A stretch of DNA of 64,000 bases, taken from positions 11,567,869 through 11,631,868 of the forward strand of contig JAJVDF010000001.1 of assembly GCA_022410635.1 (NCBI GenBank), given 5' to 3'. Positions 11,561 to 22,978 of this stretch are shown piece by piece (the first letter of the stretch is position 1; every line of letters begins with the position of its first letter). This DNA is from Tretioscincus oriximinensis (lineage: Eukaryota > Chordata > Lepidosauria > Squamata > Gymnophthalmidae). Below the pieces are notes generated by a model. The model was given only the letters and a program-made list of their open reading frames with translations, was not told the origin of the DNA and searched no databases. A program made the translations under genes and the position numbers.

Positions 11561-12381
11561 GAGATTCGGGCTTTCTGCCGCAGCAAACCAGGTCAGGGGG
11601 ACTGCAACTCTAATGAGTGTGGAAAAGGGGCGCAGTTTATAATGCCTGCGACATCTGCTGAAATTTCCTCTTTTCCCACACTTCTTAACGCTGCAGCTAT
11701 TCTGTCTTGGATTCTTTTGTATGGCAACTCNAAGCCTGGTTTTTTTGTTACACTTTTGGGGGCTTCCACAATGGCTGGCCTGGAGAGATGCGATTGGGTT
11801 GTGCAGAAGGTCTCCAGCGCTCTGACCCCTGCATGGATCTGGTTTCCCAGATGACAGTGGAAAATGGCAGCAGTCCCGGGTTAAAGGATCTAATTATAGG
11901 AGCCCTNGGAGCAGGATCTTCTTGCTGCAGGAAATTCAGTGATGGGAGGTGTCCAAGAATCTCGTACACATTTATCAGGTTATCCACTCTTGTGCAAGGC
12001 CCAAGGCCTCATACACCAATGTCCCCTGCTTCCGGAAAGGGTACCCCANAGCAGGAAGTGACATCACAAATGATGTCACTTCCGGCCTCTGCTTCCAGTA
12101 ATGGTGTCCTGACATGACATCACTTCNAGTCCTGCTCCTGGAAGTGATGGCTAAAAATTTGTCTGCACTTTATGCATGAGTAAAACCCAAAACTACATTT
12201 TGGGGCTCGGGCAAGATTTCTGGCCAAAAATTTTTCAGTACTGCTGCAGATATTTTGGGCCAAAGTAAGGCAGCAGTGTCAGGCATTTGCACTAATGCAT
12301 CTACTTAGTTCAGTGGTGAAACATCTGCAGTAAGAACATCTGGGTCCACTTGAAAAGTCAAGGGTATCCAGTTTCTGATGA
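11561..12381. other. Non-coding flank of the CpG island
   Basis: CpG density falls quickly. Around 12050-12150 is a palindromic 'gaagtgacatcac...tgatgtcacttc' block; a similar block near 63100-63170 suggests an old repeat. No exon was recognised. Confidence 0.4.
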
Positions 12382-12669
12382 NNNNNNNNNNNNNNNNNNN
12401 NNNNNNNNNNNNNNNNNNNNNNNNNNNNNNNNNNNNNNNNNNNNNNNNNNNNNNNNNNNNNNNNNNNNNNNNNNNNNNNNNNNNNNNNNNNNNNNNNNNN
12501 NNNNNNNNNNNNNNNNNNNNNNNNNNNNNNNNNNNNNNNNNNNNNNNNNNNNNNNNNNNNNNNNNNNNNNNNNNNNNNNNNNNNNNNNNNNNNNNNNNNN
12601 NNNNNNNNNNNNNNNNNNNNNNNNNNNNNNNNNNNNNNNNNNNNNNNNNNNNNNNNNNNNNNNNNNNNN
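12382..12669. other. Assembly gap (N run)
   Basis: 288 Ns. The right edge is a GAA repeat, so the gap probably comes from a microsatellite that could not be spanned. Confidence 0.98.
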
Positions 12670-12673
12670 GAAG

Positions 12674-12704
<31 letters not shown>

Positions 12705-12800
12705 GGGACTCAAAGTTATTTTCATCCAAAGCTTACATTGTATCTTCCATACCAGGCTGTGGTGGTTCCTTTTATCTAGTTGCAGTCAGTAGCCTGTCCT
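12670..12800 (-). repeat. (GAA)n microsatellite and SINE 3' fragment
   Basis: (GAA)n fills 12670-12703. It is followed by the 3' body of a tRNA-derived SINE in minus orientation ('gggactcaaag...cttacattgtatcttcc...tagttgcagtcagt'), with the same order as at 27521-27825 and 42576-42868. Thus the microsatellite sits exactly at the SINE's 3' tail. Confidence 0.7.
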
Positions 12801-14214
12801 TTGGTAACTTCTAAACTGAACATTGTTATGTGCTCTACATGGGCTCCATTTGGAAGCTACAACTTTTGCAAAATGTAGCAATGACATTATACCAGTTGTA
12901 AAAGAATTGCACTGCCTATCTGTAGGGGATGTCATTATTAGCTTGTAAAGTGCAACACAATTGGACAATGAATATATTAAAGGCATGGCTTTTCCCACAT
13001 AGACCTCCCAGGAAGATTCTCTTTCCAGTACTGCCCCTTTCAGCTGTTTATGAGATGAGGATATGCAAGAGGGCTTTCTTAATAATAACCCCAAAGCTAT
13101 GGAAAAATTTCCATTTGAAATATATCAGACATTTTTATTACCCCCTCTATGCAGGCACTAGCACCATTTTAACTAACTTGGTTTGTTTATTTCCATAGTG
13201 GATTTTGTGGCCCAAACTGTGGTCTGCAGGTACAGAGCAGAATAGATATAAAATCAAAGGGAAAANACAAACTATCTTCCTGTATTTCTGTGGAACAGAT
13301 TTGATCCAGCAGTTNTCTACTGGAAAAATTCTAGCAGAAACAACCTCATATCCAGTGACAGACACAAAATTCCAACCAGAAGCCTCTGGTCTTCTCTAAC
13401 CATGTTTTAATCCACTGCCAACCAAATCCCAATTAGATTTANTCAAAGGGAAGTTTCTAATTGTGGCTAAGAGCCTTGATTGTGGCTTTGTAAGCACCAG
13501 AAGCATGAAAAAGGNCCTCTCCATTCTCTGCATGTCACNTCAGCTCTGGTNTTGGGTAAGTGGGACCTGGGAGGAAAAGTATCCCTTAGGAACGAGGTTT
13601 GGTAGGTCATCTGGGTTCTGCAACTCCTCACTATACCAATGCATGTACCCATAGATAGGCTCACCAGATTACAGAATTAGAAAGCAGGGCTAGAGTATCA
13701 AAAAAGTAGGACAAANGCAGAACTGTAGAGGTTCATGGGAGTTGTAGTCCCACAAAGAACTCTTCCCCAACCATTGATTTATCTAAAAACCTAGGCAAGG
13801 TTATAAATATATGAATGTCTTGNTAAATTCTGACATTTGATAACCGCACCCAAAGGAAAAGAGCCTGATCGGATGGTCTCCAGATATGTTAGACTCCCAG
13901 TATCTTCATTCTCTTTATTTTAATTGTTCCAGGAGTGGTGGCATAGTTTTAGCTTTNCAGTCTGATCTAGGCATATTTCACAAAAGTAGCTGAGCCTAAT
14001 GTTTTAATTATACCCTCCCATATCATNTATGCGATCACGCTGTCAGCAGTGCCCTTGGCCCAAAAAGGACACAGCCTTTGACTGTAAAAACAAATTCACA
14101 GAGGGGCTGGAATCTGGAAAGTGCAGAGGTAAGCCTGGCTGGCAGCATCCCTGGAAAATCTGCTGCAACTGTGAGAAAAATTTCTTCCTTTGCTGCTTTT
14201 CTATTTTTCCACAT
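12801..14214. other. Unassigned non-coding DNA
   Basis: There is an elevated number of single Ns, which points to lower assembly quality. I see no exon or clear repeat boundary. Confidence 0.4.
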
Positions 14215-14313
14215 GATGCTATTCATCCTGCATGAACTGCAGTTAATCCTATGTTCCATGCCTCCGGGATGGAGCAAGAGGTAGTGCTCCTGAAATGCCA
14301 TTTGCAGGGAGTC
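14215..14313 (+). repeat. CR1-like LINE 3' UTR fragment
   Basis: It matches the segment at 18888-18980 almost base for base ('cctgcatgaactgcagttaa', 'cctccgggatggagcaagag', 'ccatttgcagggagtca'). It serves as the empty-site reference for the hAT insertion at 18981-19518: here 'ccatttgcagggag' is uninterrupted. Confidence 0.8.
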
Positions 14314-14720
14314 AAATGGTTTAAAAGGAGGTGCTGAAGAAACAGTAGGTGCAAAATTTTGGCTGCCTCGAAAACAAGGGATCAGTCCCACTGCCCAAGT
14401 GGTCTTCAAGTGGTCTTCAAGTGGTCATTCACAGCCTCTGAAATCCACTGAAGTGTGGAATGGGAACTTCAGAAATTGGAAATTTTGTCTGAGCTGCTTT
14501 TGTAATGGACCCAACATGGGAATGTAGCCATATTTGGTCCTCTGCAAATTGAGGCATTAGTGGAAATCGCCAGGTTATTCCTCTTTCTCTTACCACTGTT
14601 GCTCTACATAGATGTGGTTGTAAATTGACCAGCGATCTAACTTTGGAAGTGGCATATAAGGGTAGCTTTGCATTTTGATGTGGAACAGTTAAGGCAAGAA
14701 ATTGGAATATTGCATTCATA

Positions 14721-14990
14721 TTAGGGCCTTCTCAGTGGTTGCCCCTTGTCTTTGGAACAATCTCCCCCTCGAGGTGCGTCTATCATCATCATTGTACTCT
14801 TTTAGAAGGTCCTTGAAGACGCACCTCTTTTGCCTGGCCTTTGGCTGAAGTAATGCCATCTCTATCCCTACTTTTAATATTGTTTTATACTTTTTTAATT
14901 TTTGTATTGATGTTTTACTGTTTTTGCCGCCCTGAGACCTTCAGGTATAGGGCGGGGTATAAGTATAAATAAATAAATAAATAAATAAAT
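14721..14990 (+). repeat. L2 LINE 3' end
   Basis: The plus strand encodes the ORF2 end 'RAFSVVAPCLWNNLPLEVR' and 'SLKTHLFCLAFG', then the 3' UTR and an (AAAT)n tail. It is a near-twin of 9604-9863. The LWN.LP motif and LKTHLF end are typical of L2 ORF2. It is 5'-truncated. Confidence 0.9.
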
Positions 14991-15075
14991 ATTACTAATT
15001 GCCTCATCAGGCTCCAAATCATACCAAAAACATTCTTAAAATTTATGTTAAATTTATTTTTGTTTTTATACTTTT

Positions 15076-15260
15076 AGACTGGGTGAATAGTCCAAGCAGA
15101 TAACAGGAACAGAGTATTCAAATTGCTAATGGTTTGATGACTCCCCAATCATTAAAATTTACCTTAAACTTAACCTTGTGTGGTCAACTTAAAACCACCC
15201 AAGATAAAATGTAAGGTAAGATCACTGGAAAGTGCAAATGCTGTATATGTTAATTTGGTG
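15076..15260 (+). repeat. Family A repeat, partial copy
   Basis: It holds 'gactgggtgaatagtccaag', 'taacaggaacagagtattca', 'ccttaaacttaaccttgtgtgg', in the order of the longer copies. It is truncated at the 3' side. Confidence 0.6.
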
Positions 15261-16290
15261 GACTGCGCATACACCATTAGGCTGGATAGATGCAACCACG
15301 GGTGCCTCTTCCAATGAATGAGAAAAAAGTAAAATAAAACCTTATTAAATAATTTAAAATAGAAAAAAAATGGAGAGGAGCAAAGAGAAACTTGGGCAGG
15401 CAATNTAGCTGGAAAAAAGGAGAGATTTTTAAGCCCAAACTTAGACCCTGAAACTGAGCTAACTGGACTTTTCATAGAGAATAGGAGGAAAGTGGCAGGA
15501 GCAGCCAAGGATGTAGAACATTACCAGAAGAATTGCTGTATTACCTGCTATTCCTTGGGATGGCTTACAGAGGGGAATAGGCTGGGCCATCAGTTTCTAT
15601 TAGGGTTGGTGNTATAAGGTTGCCTTACACCTACCTGGTTGTTCACTACAGGAATGCTAAATTGATTACTCTCGATCCCAAAGTATGAACAGAAAACTTA
15701 GCAAGTNTACCGATCCTAGTGGGACTGGTCTTCAGGGATTGGTCCAAACCAGTAAGATCAAATTCCCCTCTACAGTCCTTACTTAGTCCTTACACTTGGC
15801 TTTAATTTGTTCTTAATTTCTTTCAAATGGTTTTTAAGGCATCCTGCCTATCTCCAACCGGGAAGCCATTCCTTGGCATCCATTGATTGAACCTGTTTGA
15901 TCCGAGTTTCCTGAGTTAAGGAAATAAGCTACAACCTCCCTTTGCTGTGTTACTTTGTGAGGGTGCCACTGGGGTGGCAATCCCTTATAATGGCACATTT
16001 TAGTTGCAGCCTGCAGCTGTAACTGTATGCAGATGGTCCTTGGTATCTGCACTTGTAGGCTATTGAGAAATGAGATCTGTCTTCACAACTCAAAAAGTTA
16101 GATGAAATGTATAAGTTAGATTAATNGTCTTAACATAATATTCTCATAATGTGTAGGTAAGGAATTGAATAAGGTATCATGGAGGTGTGGGAGGGAGGGG
16201 AAGAAAAATTAAAAACTGTTAACTGGAAAAGAATAAAGTTTGCTTGACTACCTCCCGCCCCGCCCCTCCCCCCCCCCCAAAAATAAAAAG
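15261..16290. other. Unassigned non-coding DNA
   Basis: No exon was recognised. A C-run at about 16254-16278 borders the hAT element. Confidence 0.4.
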
Positions 16291-16298
16291 GTTAGATG

Positions 16299-16868
16299 TA
16301 GACTGACCAGATTTTCTGAAGCCCAAACTGGGGTAATTAATATTCATACTAATTTGCATATTCATGAATATGGAAATCACCCACAAACATGCATATCCCT
16401 CNGAAATCACCCAAGAAATCTGTGAAGCATGTGAGAATTTTTTAAAGTGTGCAAGTATTTTTAAAATGCATGATAATTTTTTGAAGAGTGTGATAATTTT
16501 GAATTTTTTTTTTTTTTACTGAGGGGAATGTGCCTTCAGGAGCTGGCCCCAGTTGTCAGAGCCCCCTAGTGGTGGTGCAGTGAATTTTAAAAATAAAAAA
16601 TAAAAATAAAGTTTTTTTAAAGTGCATGAGAAATTTTTGAAGTGTGTGAGATTTTTTTTATTTTTCCTTGAGGAGAGGGTGCCTTCAGGAGCTGGCCCCG
16701 GTTTCCAGAGCCCCCTAGTGGTGGTGCAGTGAATTTATTTATTTTAAAAAAAAATTTTTTTTTTTAATTCCTTATCAAAAAACAGGGAAATGGTGCCCTG
16801 CCCAAGAAGATGGGGCAGACACCCCAAAACTGGGTTCCTCCCCAAAAAGGGGTCATCTGGTCAGCCTA
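16299..16868. mobile_element. Non-autonomous hAT-like element (TAGACTGACCAG / CTGGTCAGCCTA)
   Basis: The ends are inverted repeats: left TAGACTGACCAGATTTTC, right ..GGTCATCTGGTCAGCCTA. The flanks are 8-bp near-duplicates, GTTAGATG (16291-16298) and GTCAGATG (16869-16876), as expected for hAT transposition. Inside, a block 'ggagctggccccag..agccccctagtggtggtgcag' occurs twice (about 16537 and 16688). There is also a perfect 16-bp palindrome at 16357-16372 next to an ATTTGCAT octamer. No transposase frame is present. It shares ends with the element at 17786-18000. Confidence 0.75.
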
Positions 16869-16876
16869 GTCAGATG

Positions 16877-17777
16877 GCAAGTTGATTTGAGTTTTCTGAA
16901 GGCTTTTAAGATGGCTGGGTACATAAGTTGTGTATTCATAGTTCGATATTAGTGTGGGGTTCCAGGAACAGATACCTTACAAACATCTTTTTTTAAAACA
17001 AAAAAACAAATAATGTTTTGTAAATTGAACCAGGCTTTAGCAAAAGGAAGTGCAAAGTATAAAACCCAAACAAATGAGTAAACATCTTGAGGNGCAAATA
17101 TAATAAAGCCTAAATCTAATTGCATCCACTCAATCTTATAGTTGAGTTAAAATGCGTTCTGTTGAATTAAGAAAATACTCATGTCTTGGAATACTTGGAA
17201 GATTCTAGCCCAGAAAGATTCATCACGTATGCTTTAATCCATCCCTGCCCAGGATTGTACCCAAAGCTATCAAAGGGAAAAACAAACATCTTGCATTTTG
17301 CAAGCCCTGGAGCCTGACATTGGGCTGGGATCCAGGCCTGGCTAACTTAAGTGTCTGTCTCGGCCTTCCAGTAATCCTGTGTTATTGAATGCTATCACCT
17401 CCCCAGACAGAGAAATAGGGCCTGATGTAATAATGTTTGGAATTCAAACATGGGATTAAGGCAGGAAGATGAGCACAAGGGCATCAGTCTCTCCTGCCTA
17501 CCAGAGATTGCACAGGAACCACTTGCAAGTCAAAAGAATTAAAGGTCNCTTTCAAAACAGCATAGTTGGTATGATGGCNACGAGGGGGAGGGAACTGCGC
17601 AAGAAGGGCTTAGAGAAAAAGATGCCTCTTTTTCTGATTGCCATGTTTTCACAAGCTGAAAGAAGATATTTCATACNGGCTGAAGTTTGTAGAAATAAGA
17701 GTCAGGAAAAGGGGGGGGGGCGAATCTGATTATAGTTTTAGAATTCATTTATTCCATTTGGTTTATTTAAAAGATTC
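16877..17777. other. Unassigned non-coding DNA
   Basis: No exon was recognised. A G-run of nine to ten bases lies at about 17711-17720. Confidence 0.4.
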
Positions 17778-17785
17778 ATATCAAA

Positions 17786-18000
17786 TAGGATGACCAGATG
17801 ACCCCTTTTTTGGGGGGGGGGCAGGNGTTGAAAACCTGGTTCTGGGGTGCCTCCCAGTTTTTTCTGAGGAAGACATTTTCAAAAAATGATTTTTTTTCAA
17901 AAAAAATTGGTTATTTAATTTTTTTTCCTCAGAAAAAAACGGGAGGCACCCCCAAAACGGGTGTTCAATCCCCCCAAAAAGGGGTCATCTGGTCAGCCTA
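17786..18000. mobile_element. Short hAT-like MITE (TAGGATGACCAG / CTGGTCAGCCTA)
   Basis: A 215-bp element that is largely one hairpin: the left 'gatgaccagatgacccctt' and right 'aaggggtcatctggtcagcc' ends pair, as do inner parts around 17845-17870 and 17935-17960. The flanking 8-mers (ATATCAAA, CACTCAAA) match at only 5 of 8 positions, so the target duplication is weak. Assignment rests on its ends, shared with 16299-16868. Confidence 0.65.
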
Positions 18001-18009
18001 CACTCAAAG

Positions 18010-18800
18010 GTCCCAGGCAGGTCACAAAAGAAGACAAAACATATTTAAAAACACAACCCATCCAACCCTGTCTTGCTCTGTTTAATTATGTCTTCTAAAT
18101 GTACACGTACATGTTAGATCGGTTATCAGCCTGGAATCTAGAGTAGTTGGAGGGTGTATTATGTAAAACTACAACCACCTTAGTGGGTATTTGTTCTGGC
18201 ACAAGTGGCAATGAATCTGCACCTAGACTAGTCCAAGTGGAGTGTGGATATGTGTTCATGTTTGTCCAGTCCAACACACTAAATGGAGGTGTCGGCTACT
18301 GGACTATTCCAGAACAACCAAATTCAGAATTACTAATACAGAACTAGCAAAGTATGTGTAGAAAGGGCCCATGTCTGTTTGGAAAACAAATGTCAAAATC
18401 AAATTAAATATAAGAGTGACTGAAATATCCAAAGAAGTAATTACGTTAGCTTGGATCCAGTATTTCTGCAGACCAACTGAGTGGCTAACAAGAAAAAGAT
18501 AGGCAGCATGAGCTTTTCTAGAACAGTTTGCTTCTTGTTTGTGTTCAGTTTCAATCCAGCTGAACAACAACAACAACAAAANAAGTTTGTGCATCTCTAG
18601 GCCAGGGAGTACTGATTCTTAACAGACACACAACACAGATCGTCTAATCAAGGGTCACAGTCAGACGATTTTCTATTTAAATGGTAGCAATTACTTCTAA
18701 ATGAATATAAGCAGATGTAATGGAAACATACAAATTTTTTTTAGCGATGCATCTCCACTTTGTCCTTGAATCATGTATAAAGTAGGAACACAGAAAATCA
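18010..18800. other. Unassigned non-coding DNA
   Basis: I see no exon. The stretch around 18230-18350 ('ggtcggctactggactattcc') resembles the block at 52440-52500, hinting at an old repeat. Confidence 0.35.
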
Positions 18801-18887
18801 GGGGCTTTTCTCAGTTTGATTGAGGAATTGTTCAAGCAATTAGCAGGAACAGAGTATTTGCTTTAGTAGTTCTCAGTCATCCCAAAA

Positions 18888-19665
18888 TATTTAGATTCAT
18901 CCTGCATGAACTGCAGTTAATCCTATGTTCCATGCCTCCGGGATGGAGCAAGAGGTAGTGCTCCTGAAATGCCATTTGCATAGGGTTGCCATATTCAGGC
19001 AACCCCAAACGGGGGGGGGGGGGGGGGGTGCGTGCGCGCGCGCGCACGCATGCGCACATACGGACGCTTGTAGCAAAGGCAAAATCTCTGCCTGTCTCAC
19101 CACAAGCGTCCGTGTGTGCGCATGCGCGCACGCGCGCACGCGTGCCTCCTCTTTTGGTGGTTTCGCCCTGCTCTCTCCACCAACTCACCTGCAGCAGCTT
19201 GGGGTTGTGAGAGGAGAACAGAGCTGCTAGAGGTGAGTTGGCGGCGAGAGCAGGGCGAAAACCTGCCTCCAGCCAAGGAGCAGCTACTCGGCATGCTCCG
19301 AGGTCCCTTCCTGGACCCGGGAAGCGTTGCGCGTGCTGCAGCCGTCAGCTCTGACGGCTGTTTTTCCTTTAAAATCCCGCCTTTTTACATTCCCCGACGC
19401 AGCGTCGGGGAATGTCAAAAGCCGGGATTTTGCCTTAAAACCCGGGGACGGGACGGGACTATATTTTAGTCCCCAAAACCGGGTTTGTCCCGGTTTACCG
19501 GGACGTATAGCAACCCTACATTTGCAGGGAGTCATGAACTGCTGCATATTTTGCTTTCCTCTNTTCAGACTGCCCAGGTGCATCTGGTGGGCCTTTGTGT
19601 GAGACAGAATGCTGGACTAGGTGGGCTCNGGTCTGATCCAGTATGGCTGTTTTTATGTTCTTATA
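18888..19665 (+). repeat. CR1-like LINE 3' UTR, interrupted by a hAT element
   Basis: The two halves are 18888-18980 and 19519-19665. They join to the uninterrupted order seen at 14215-14313 and 44010-44219, ending '..ctgatccagtatggctgtttttatgttctta'. The TTATGTTC-type tail marks the 3' end. Confidence 0.85.
18981..19518. mobile_element. hAT-like element built of consecutive hairpins, copy 1
   Basis: 538 bp from TAGGGTTGCC to GCAACCCTA, flanked by perfect 8-bp duplications CATTTGCA (18973-18980 and 19519-19526). The empty site is seen at 14215-14313. Inside are four successive hairpins: 19030-19145 (CG/CA-rich, Z-DNA prone, after an 18-base G-run at 19011-19028); 19162-19197 with 19224-19259 (32 of 36 paired); 19339-19347 with 19352-19360 (perfect); 19371-19400 with 19402-19431 (28 of 30, one-base loop). 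No transposase. The copy at 51775-52373 has the same hairpins in reverse order. Confidence 0.85.
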
Positions 19666-20394
19666 TGTCACATGANGTGTTTTTGCTCAATCATAATGAG
19701 GCTACAGCAAGTCTATTCATGTAAAACACAAGTCTAAAAAATACAGCCTTCACACTTCTTACTCTTGGGTTAGAAACAGAAAAAGGCAAGAAGAAGGAAA
19801 ATTCCCCCAGCCTATGAACAGTAATGAGTCACAGAGACCATTTTCTGAAGTGTTATAGTAAGAGAAAAAACCCTCCGCCAATTAGGGATACTGTATGGTG
19901 TAGACTTTTGCTTTGTGTTTCTGGGCATATGATTTTTCAGGTGGGAAGTTTCCGCCCATTTTTCTCCGTCCTGAAGTGGCCTAGACTAGGAATAGCATTT
20001 GCTCTTGCTTCTTCCAAGGGTGTAAACTGAGGTTTTGTCCTGGAAGTAGGCAGCTTCCTTAGTGCTGAAACCAGTTGGTAAACCCAAACACACACTAGAC
20101 CAGAAACAGCAATACAGCTGTGTTTTAGGTGTGTCTTTGTGCGATCTTATTGAAATAATAATCCAACTTGCTTCTGAAAGGGGGTTAAAATTAACATTCC
20201 AGGAAATGGTGATTTGTGNTCTTGTGCTTCTCTGTGCACACACATAATGGTTGTTTTTCTGATACTGAGTGAGAATTTTGTGTACAATCTGCAGTATAAA
20301 AATACTTTTTTGGCACCAANAGATTCCTCATTGGGTCAAATCACCCTCTATACACCTTAATCCAGGCACATTTCCTAGACCTTTTTGGATATTT

Positions 20395-20610
20395 TTAAAA
20401 CTAACATTATTTAGGTCAAATTTGCACTTTGACTGGAGAAGAGTCCAAGAGATTAGCAATGAGAGAGCACTTGCGTTTGCTAATCACTTTATTATTTCCC
20501 TATCACTCCGAAACATTCTTAAACTTATCTGAAACTTACCTTGTGTGGGCTGCAGGAAGTAAAAATGCTCTATTCTAGTCTATTTTCTATGTATTTTATG
20601 ACATGTTTTC
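20395..20610 (+). repeat. Family A repeat, partial copy
   Basis: It contains 'gcactttgactggagaagag', 'attagcaatgagagagcac', 'cttaccttgtgtgggctg', ending near 'tatgacatgttttca'. The 3' half is absent. Confidence 0.6.
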
Positions 20611-21270
20611 AACAGACTAGTCCCTGACCGCAATTCTGGTCATGCTTTTAGCCATTTAATCAACTTTTGTCTGTTGAAAACATCCAAATGGCTTTGAGGA
20701 AGCAAGCTCAAAAAAAGTTTACAGGTAGGGTTAGATGTGTTTGCCCATCAGTATCCTAACACCTAATGTAAAATCATCTGTCAACCCTGCTGGATCAGTA
20801 TCATACAATACATCTAGTTCGACATCCTATCTCATATAAGTAGTCCACAATGACGTCTGAGCATCCAAAGCAGAAGATGAAGGAAATAGGCATTTAAAGG
20901 CATCCTGCTTTTCTCTTCAACTTGAAGGCAATACTGAGGCATCAATTCTAATAGCCATTTTCAACTGATGGTTGCTGAATCTCTTCTGAAACACATTCAG
21001 TGTCTTCATTTGCTGTAGCCATTAATAATGAAGGATCAGTGAGATAGGGAATAGGGCTGAAGTGATTTTGCTGAAGAGGGTTTGATCATAGGGAATGTTC
21101 TCATTGGAGCTCTGACCCCTCCCCTCCCCACCCGCTCTACCATTCCATTTTTTCCAATTTCTGTTGCTCAACATGTCATTCCATGTTGAGCATTCTGCCA
21201 TGCTCAGGACAGGTTGTGCCTCTTACCTTCAGGATGTCTGTCTGTCCGGTATTTGAATAGAAAGAGAGGA
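20611..21270. other. Unassigned non-coding DNA
   Basis: There are no recognisable exons or repeat ends. Short C-rich stretch at 21116-21135. Confidence 0.35.
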
Positions 21271-21279
21271 AATGAAGTA

Positions 21280-21560
21280 CAGTGATACCTCAGTTCTCGA
21301 ACATAATTCGTTCCAGGAGGACGGTCGAGAACCAAATTGTTCGAGAACCGAAGCAATGATGACGCAAGCAAGGCGCGACGCAATGATGACGCAAGCAAGG
21401 CGCGCTGGGCCGAATGAACGCCATTCGGCTCAACTCGGCTCATCTCGGAAGTTCGAGTTCCAAATATTTGTTCGGATTCCAAGACAAAAGTTTCTCGAAT
21501 CTCCCGGTCGAATACCGATTTGGTTGAAAGTCAAGGCATTTGAGAACCGAGGTATCACTG
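21280..21560. mobile_element. Tc1/mariner-type MITE
   Basis: 281 bp with long terminal inverted repeats: left CAGTGATACCTCAGTTCTCG, right ending ..GAACCGAGGTATCACTG. It is flanked by TA on both sides (21278-21279 and 21561-21562), the target duplication of the Tc1/mariner superfamily. Inner parts also pair ('ttcgttcc', 'gaaccaaa'). The interior holds a tandem duplication of about 27 bp ('gcaatgatgacgcaagcaag' twice, about 21353-21406). No transposase frame. Older copies of such elements are common in vertebrates. Confidence 0.85.
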
Positions 21561-21564
21561 TACT

Positions 21565-22470
21565 TTTAAATGCTGGTCAGTTATGAACTTCATTTCATAG
21601 TGGTGTGAAATTAGCAGTCAGACCCATTCTTGGATAGTTGATTAATAAAATCCCATGGATATTCAGTGTAGGAATCCATGCAGGGTGAATTACTCATGGC
21701 TATAGAAACAAAAGCAACAGGCTTTGAGTTAAAAGCACAGGTTTTCGTTTCCCTTTCAGTGAAAGAAAGAGACACCTCTTGTTCAAGGTCAGTCAGAACG
21801 GAAAATTTCCCAGCAGCATTGAAAAATTGTATTATTCCCCATCACAAAGCCTCCGTTTCAACAACAGTACCAAATGATGCTGAGGTTCTAAAGCTGCCAA
21901 GGTCTTCTGGGAAATGAGATGTATTTTCCCCTCCTTTTAAAAAATTGTTATTGAGGCAAAAGGAATCCAGCAGACTTGCTTTTGAAACCTTTTGTGACGT
22001 GAATGAGATAGAAAAGGAGTTGGCAGCTGGTTGAGTATTGCCTCGATATATTGGGCATTTCCCCAAACTGCCCTCCCAAACTAAGGGGTGCCCCCCTCCA
22101 TGCTACACAATTGACTCAGTGATTTCCTTTTCTTCACCCTGCAGTTTGCTTGCAAAATGCCAGGGAGTTACCAAGGTGATTCCTCAAAACCTAGGCCTGT
22201 TCTGCTCATTCTTTAATCTTGACAGACAACCAGAAGAATGTGGTCATTTGTTATAGATAAAAGCTGCAACGTTATTAGCCACGTCCTTCTGTCCTAACAA
22301 AATCATGGGAGGTGCGAGAGGAAAACAGGGAAAATTTTAGTCTGTGAACAGAGTAAAAAGCAAACATTTAAAAAACAAACACCCCCACCCCAAGAGACAG
22401 CTATTTAGAAATGAATATTCTTTTTTAGAATTAGAGTTGCACTCAAACATCTTTGGCGTATGTATGTTTG
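21565..22470. other. Unassigned non-coding DNA
   Basis: No exon was recognised. 22376-22392 is A/C-rich simple sequence. Confidence 0.35.
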
Positions 22471-22481
22471 GTTAGGATTGG

Positions 22482-22737
22482 ACTGATTATTTATTTATTT
22501 GTACTTGTATCCTGCTCTATACCCGAAGGTCTCAGGACGGCCAACCATAGGGTGACGCACATAGCTTTTGTTCCTTTCTCCACAACAGACACCCTGTGGA
22601 GTAGGTGGGGCTGAGAGAGTTCGAAGAACTGCGACTGGCCCAATGTCACCCAGCTGGCTTCATGGAGAAGTGGGGAATCAAACCGGGAGACGACCAGGTA
22701 CGAGTCCCACACTCTAACCACTACACCAAACTGGCTC
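22482..22737 (-). repeat. tRNA-derived SINE with L2-type tail
   Basis: Read on the minus strand it begins 'gagccagtttggtgtagtgg' with a pol III A box at about 22711-22728 and a B box GGTTTGATTCC at 22674-22684. The central domain follows, then an end resembling the L2 3' end ('cctgagaccttcgggtatag') and an ATTT-rich tail at 22477-22490. The shared tail suggests mobilisation by L2, as for MIR-like SINEs. It is not a functional tRNA gene: no acceptor stem pairing, and the body continues for about 180 bases. Confidence 0.85.
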
Positions 22738-22794
22738 CAGTTGGATTTGAATTATGTGAGTCAAACATTTTTGGACATATTCAAACCTAGAACA

Positions 22795-22978
22795 ACAACT
22801 GCTACTGTTATTACTACTACGGCGACGACTCAGGAGGACAGAGGTTCTGAATTTTAATAGTTGTAAAAAATATACAATTTCACCAGATGTTGCTTATTTA
22901 TAATGCTGGCAGCCTCTGTTGATATTTCCACTCATTAAAAATAGAAAACCTCTGTTCTGCTTTTTTCTGGTAACCCTA
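22795..22978. repeat. Possible hAT-like fragment (CTGGTAACCCTA end)
   Basis: The right end 'ttttttctggtaacccta' (to 22978) matches the right end of the complete element at 37360-37510. No matching left end or duplication was found, so it is probably broken. Confidence 0.4.

Larger units (their letters stand above)
18806..19878 (+). repeat. Family A repeat split by a CR1-like LINE (nested array)
   Basis: The 5' part of a family A element (18806-18887: 'caattagcaggaacagag') and its 3' part (19666-19878: 'tgtcacatga', 'aatcataatgaggc', 'cagagaccattttctgaag') flank a CR1-like LINE 3' end. That LINE is itself split by a hAT element. About 130 bases of the family A middle are missing, so the LINE arrival was accompanied by a deletion, or two copies are involved. 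Confidence 0.55.

Noticed and set aside
12279..12814. Open frames running through N, and poly-K/R/S frames near both gaps
   Set aside because: Produced by Ns and microsatellites.
22674..22728. tRNA-like A and B boxes; also at 27768-27820
   Set aside because: They belong to SINE heads: no closed acceptor stem, no terminator, and a SINE body follows.
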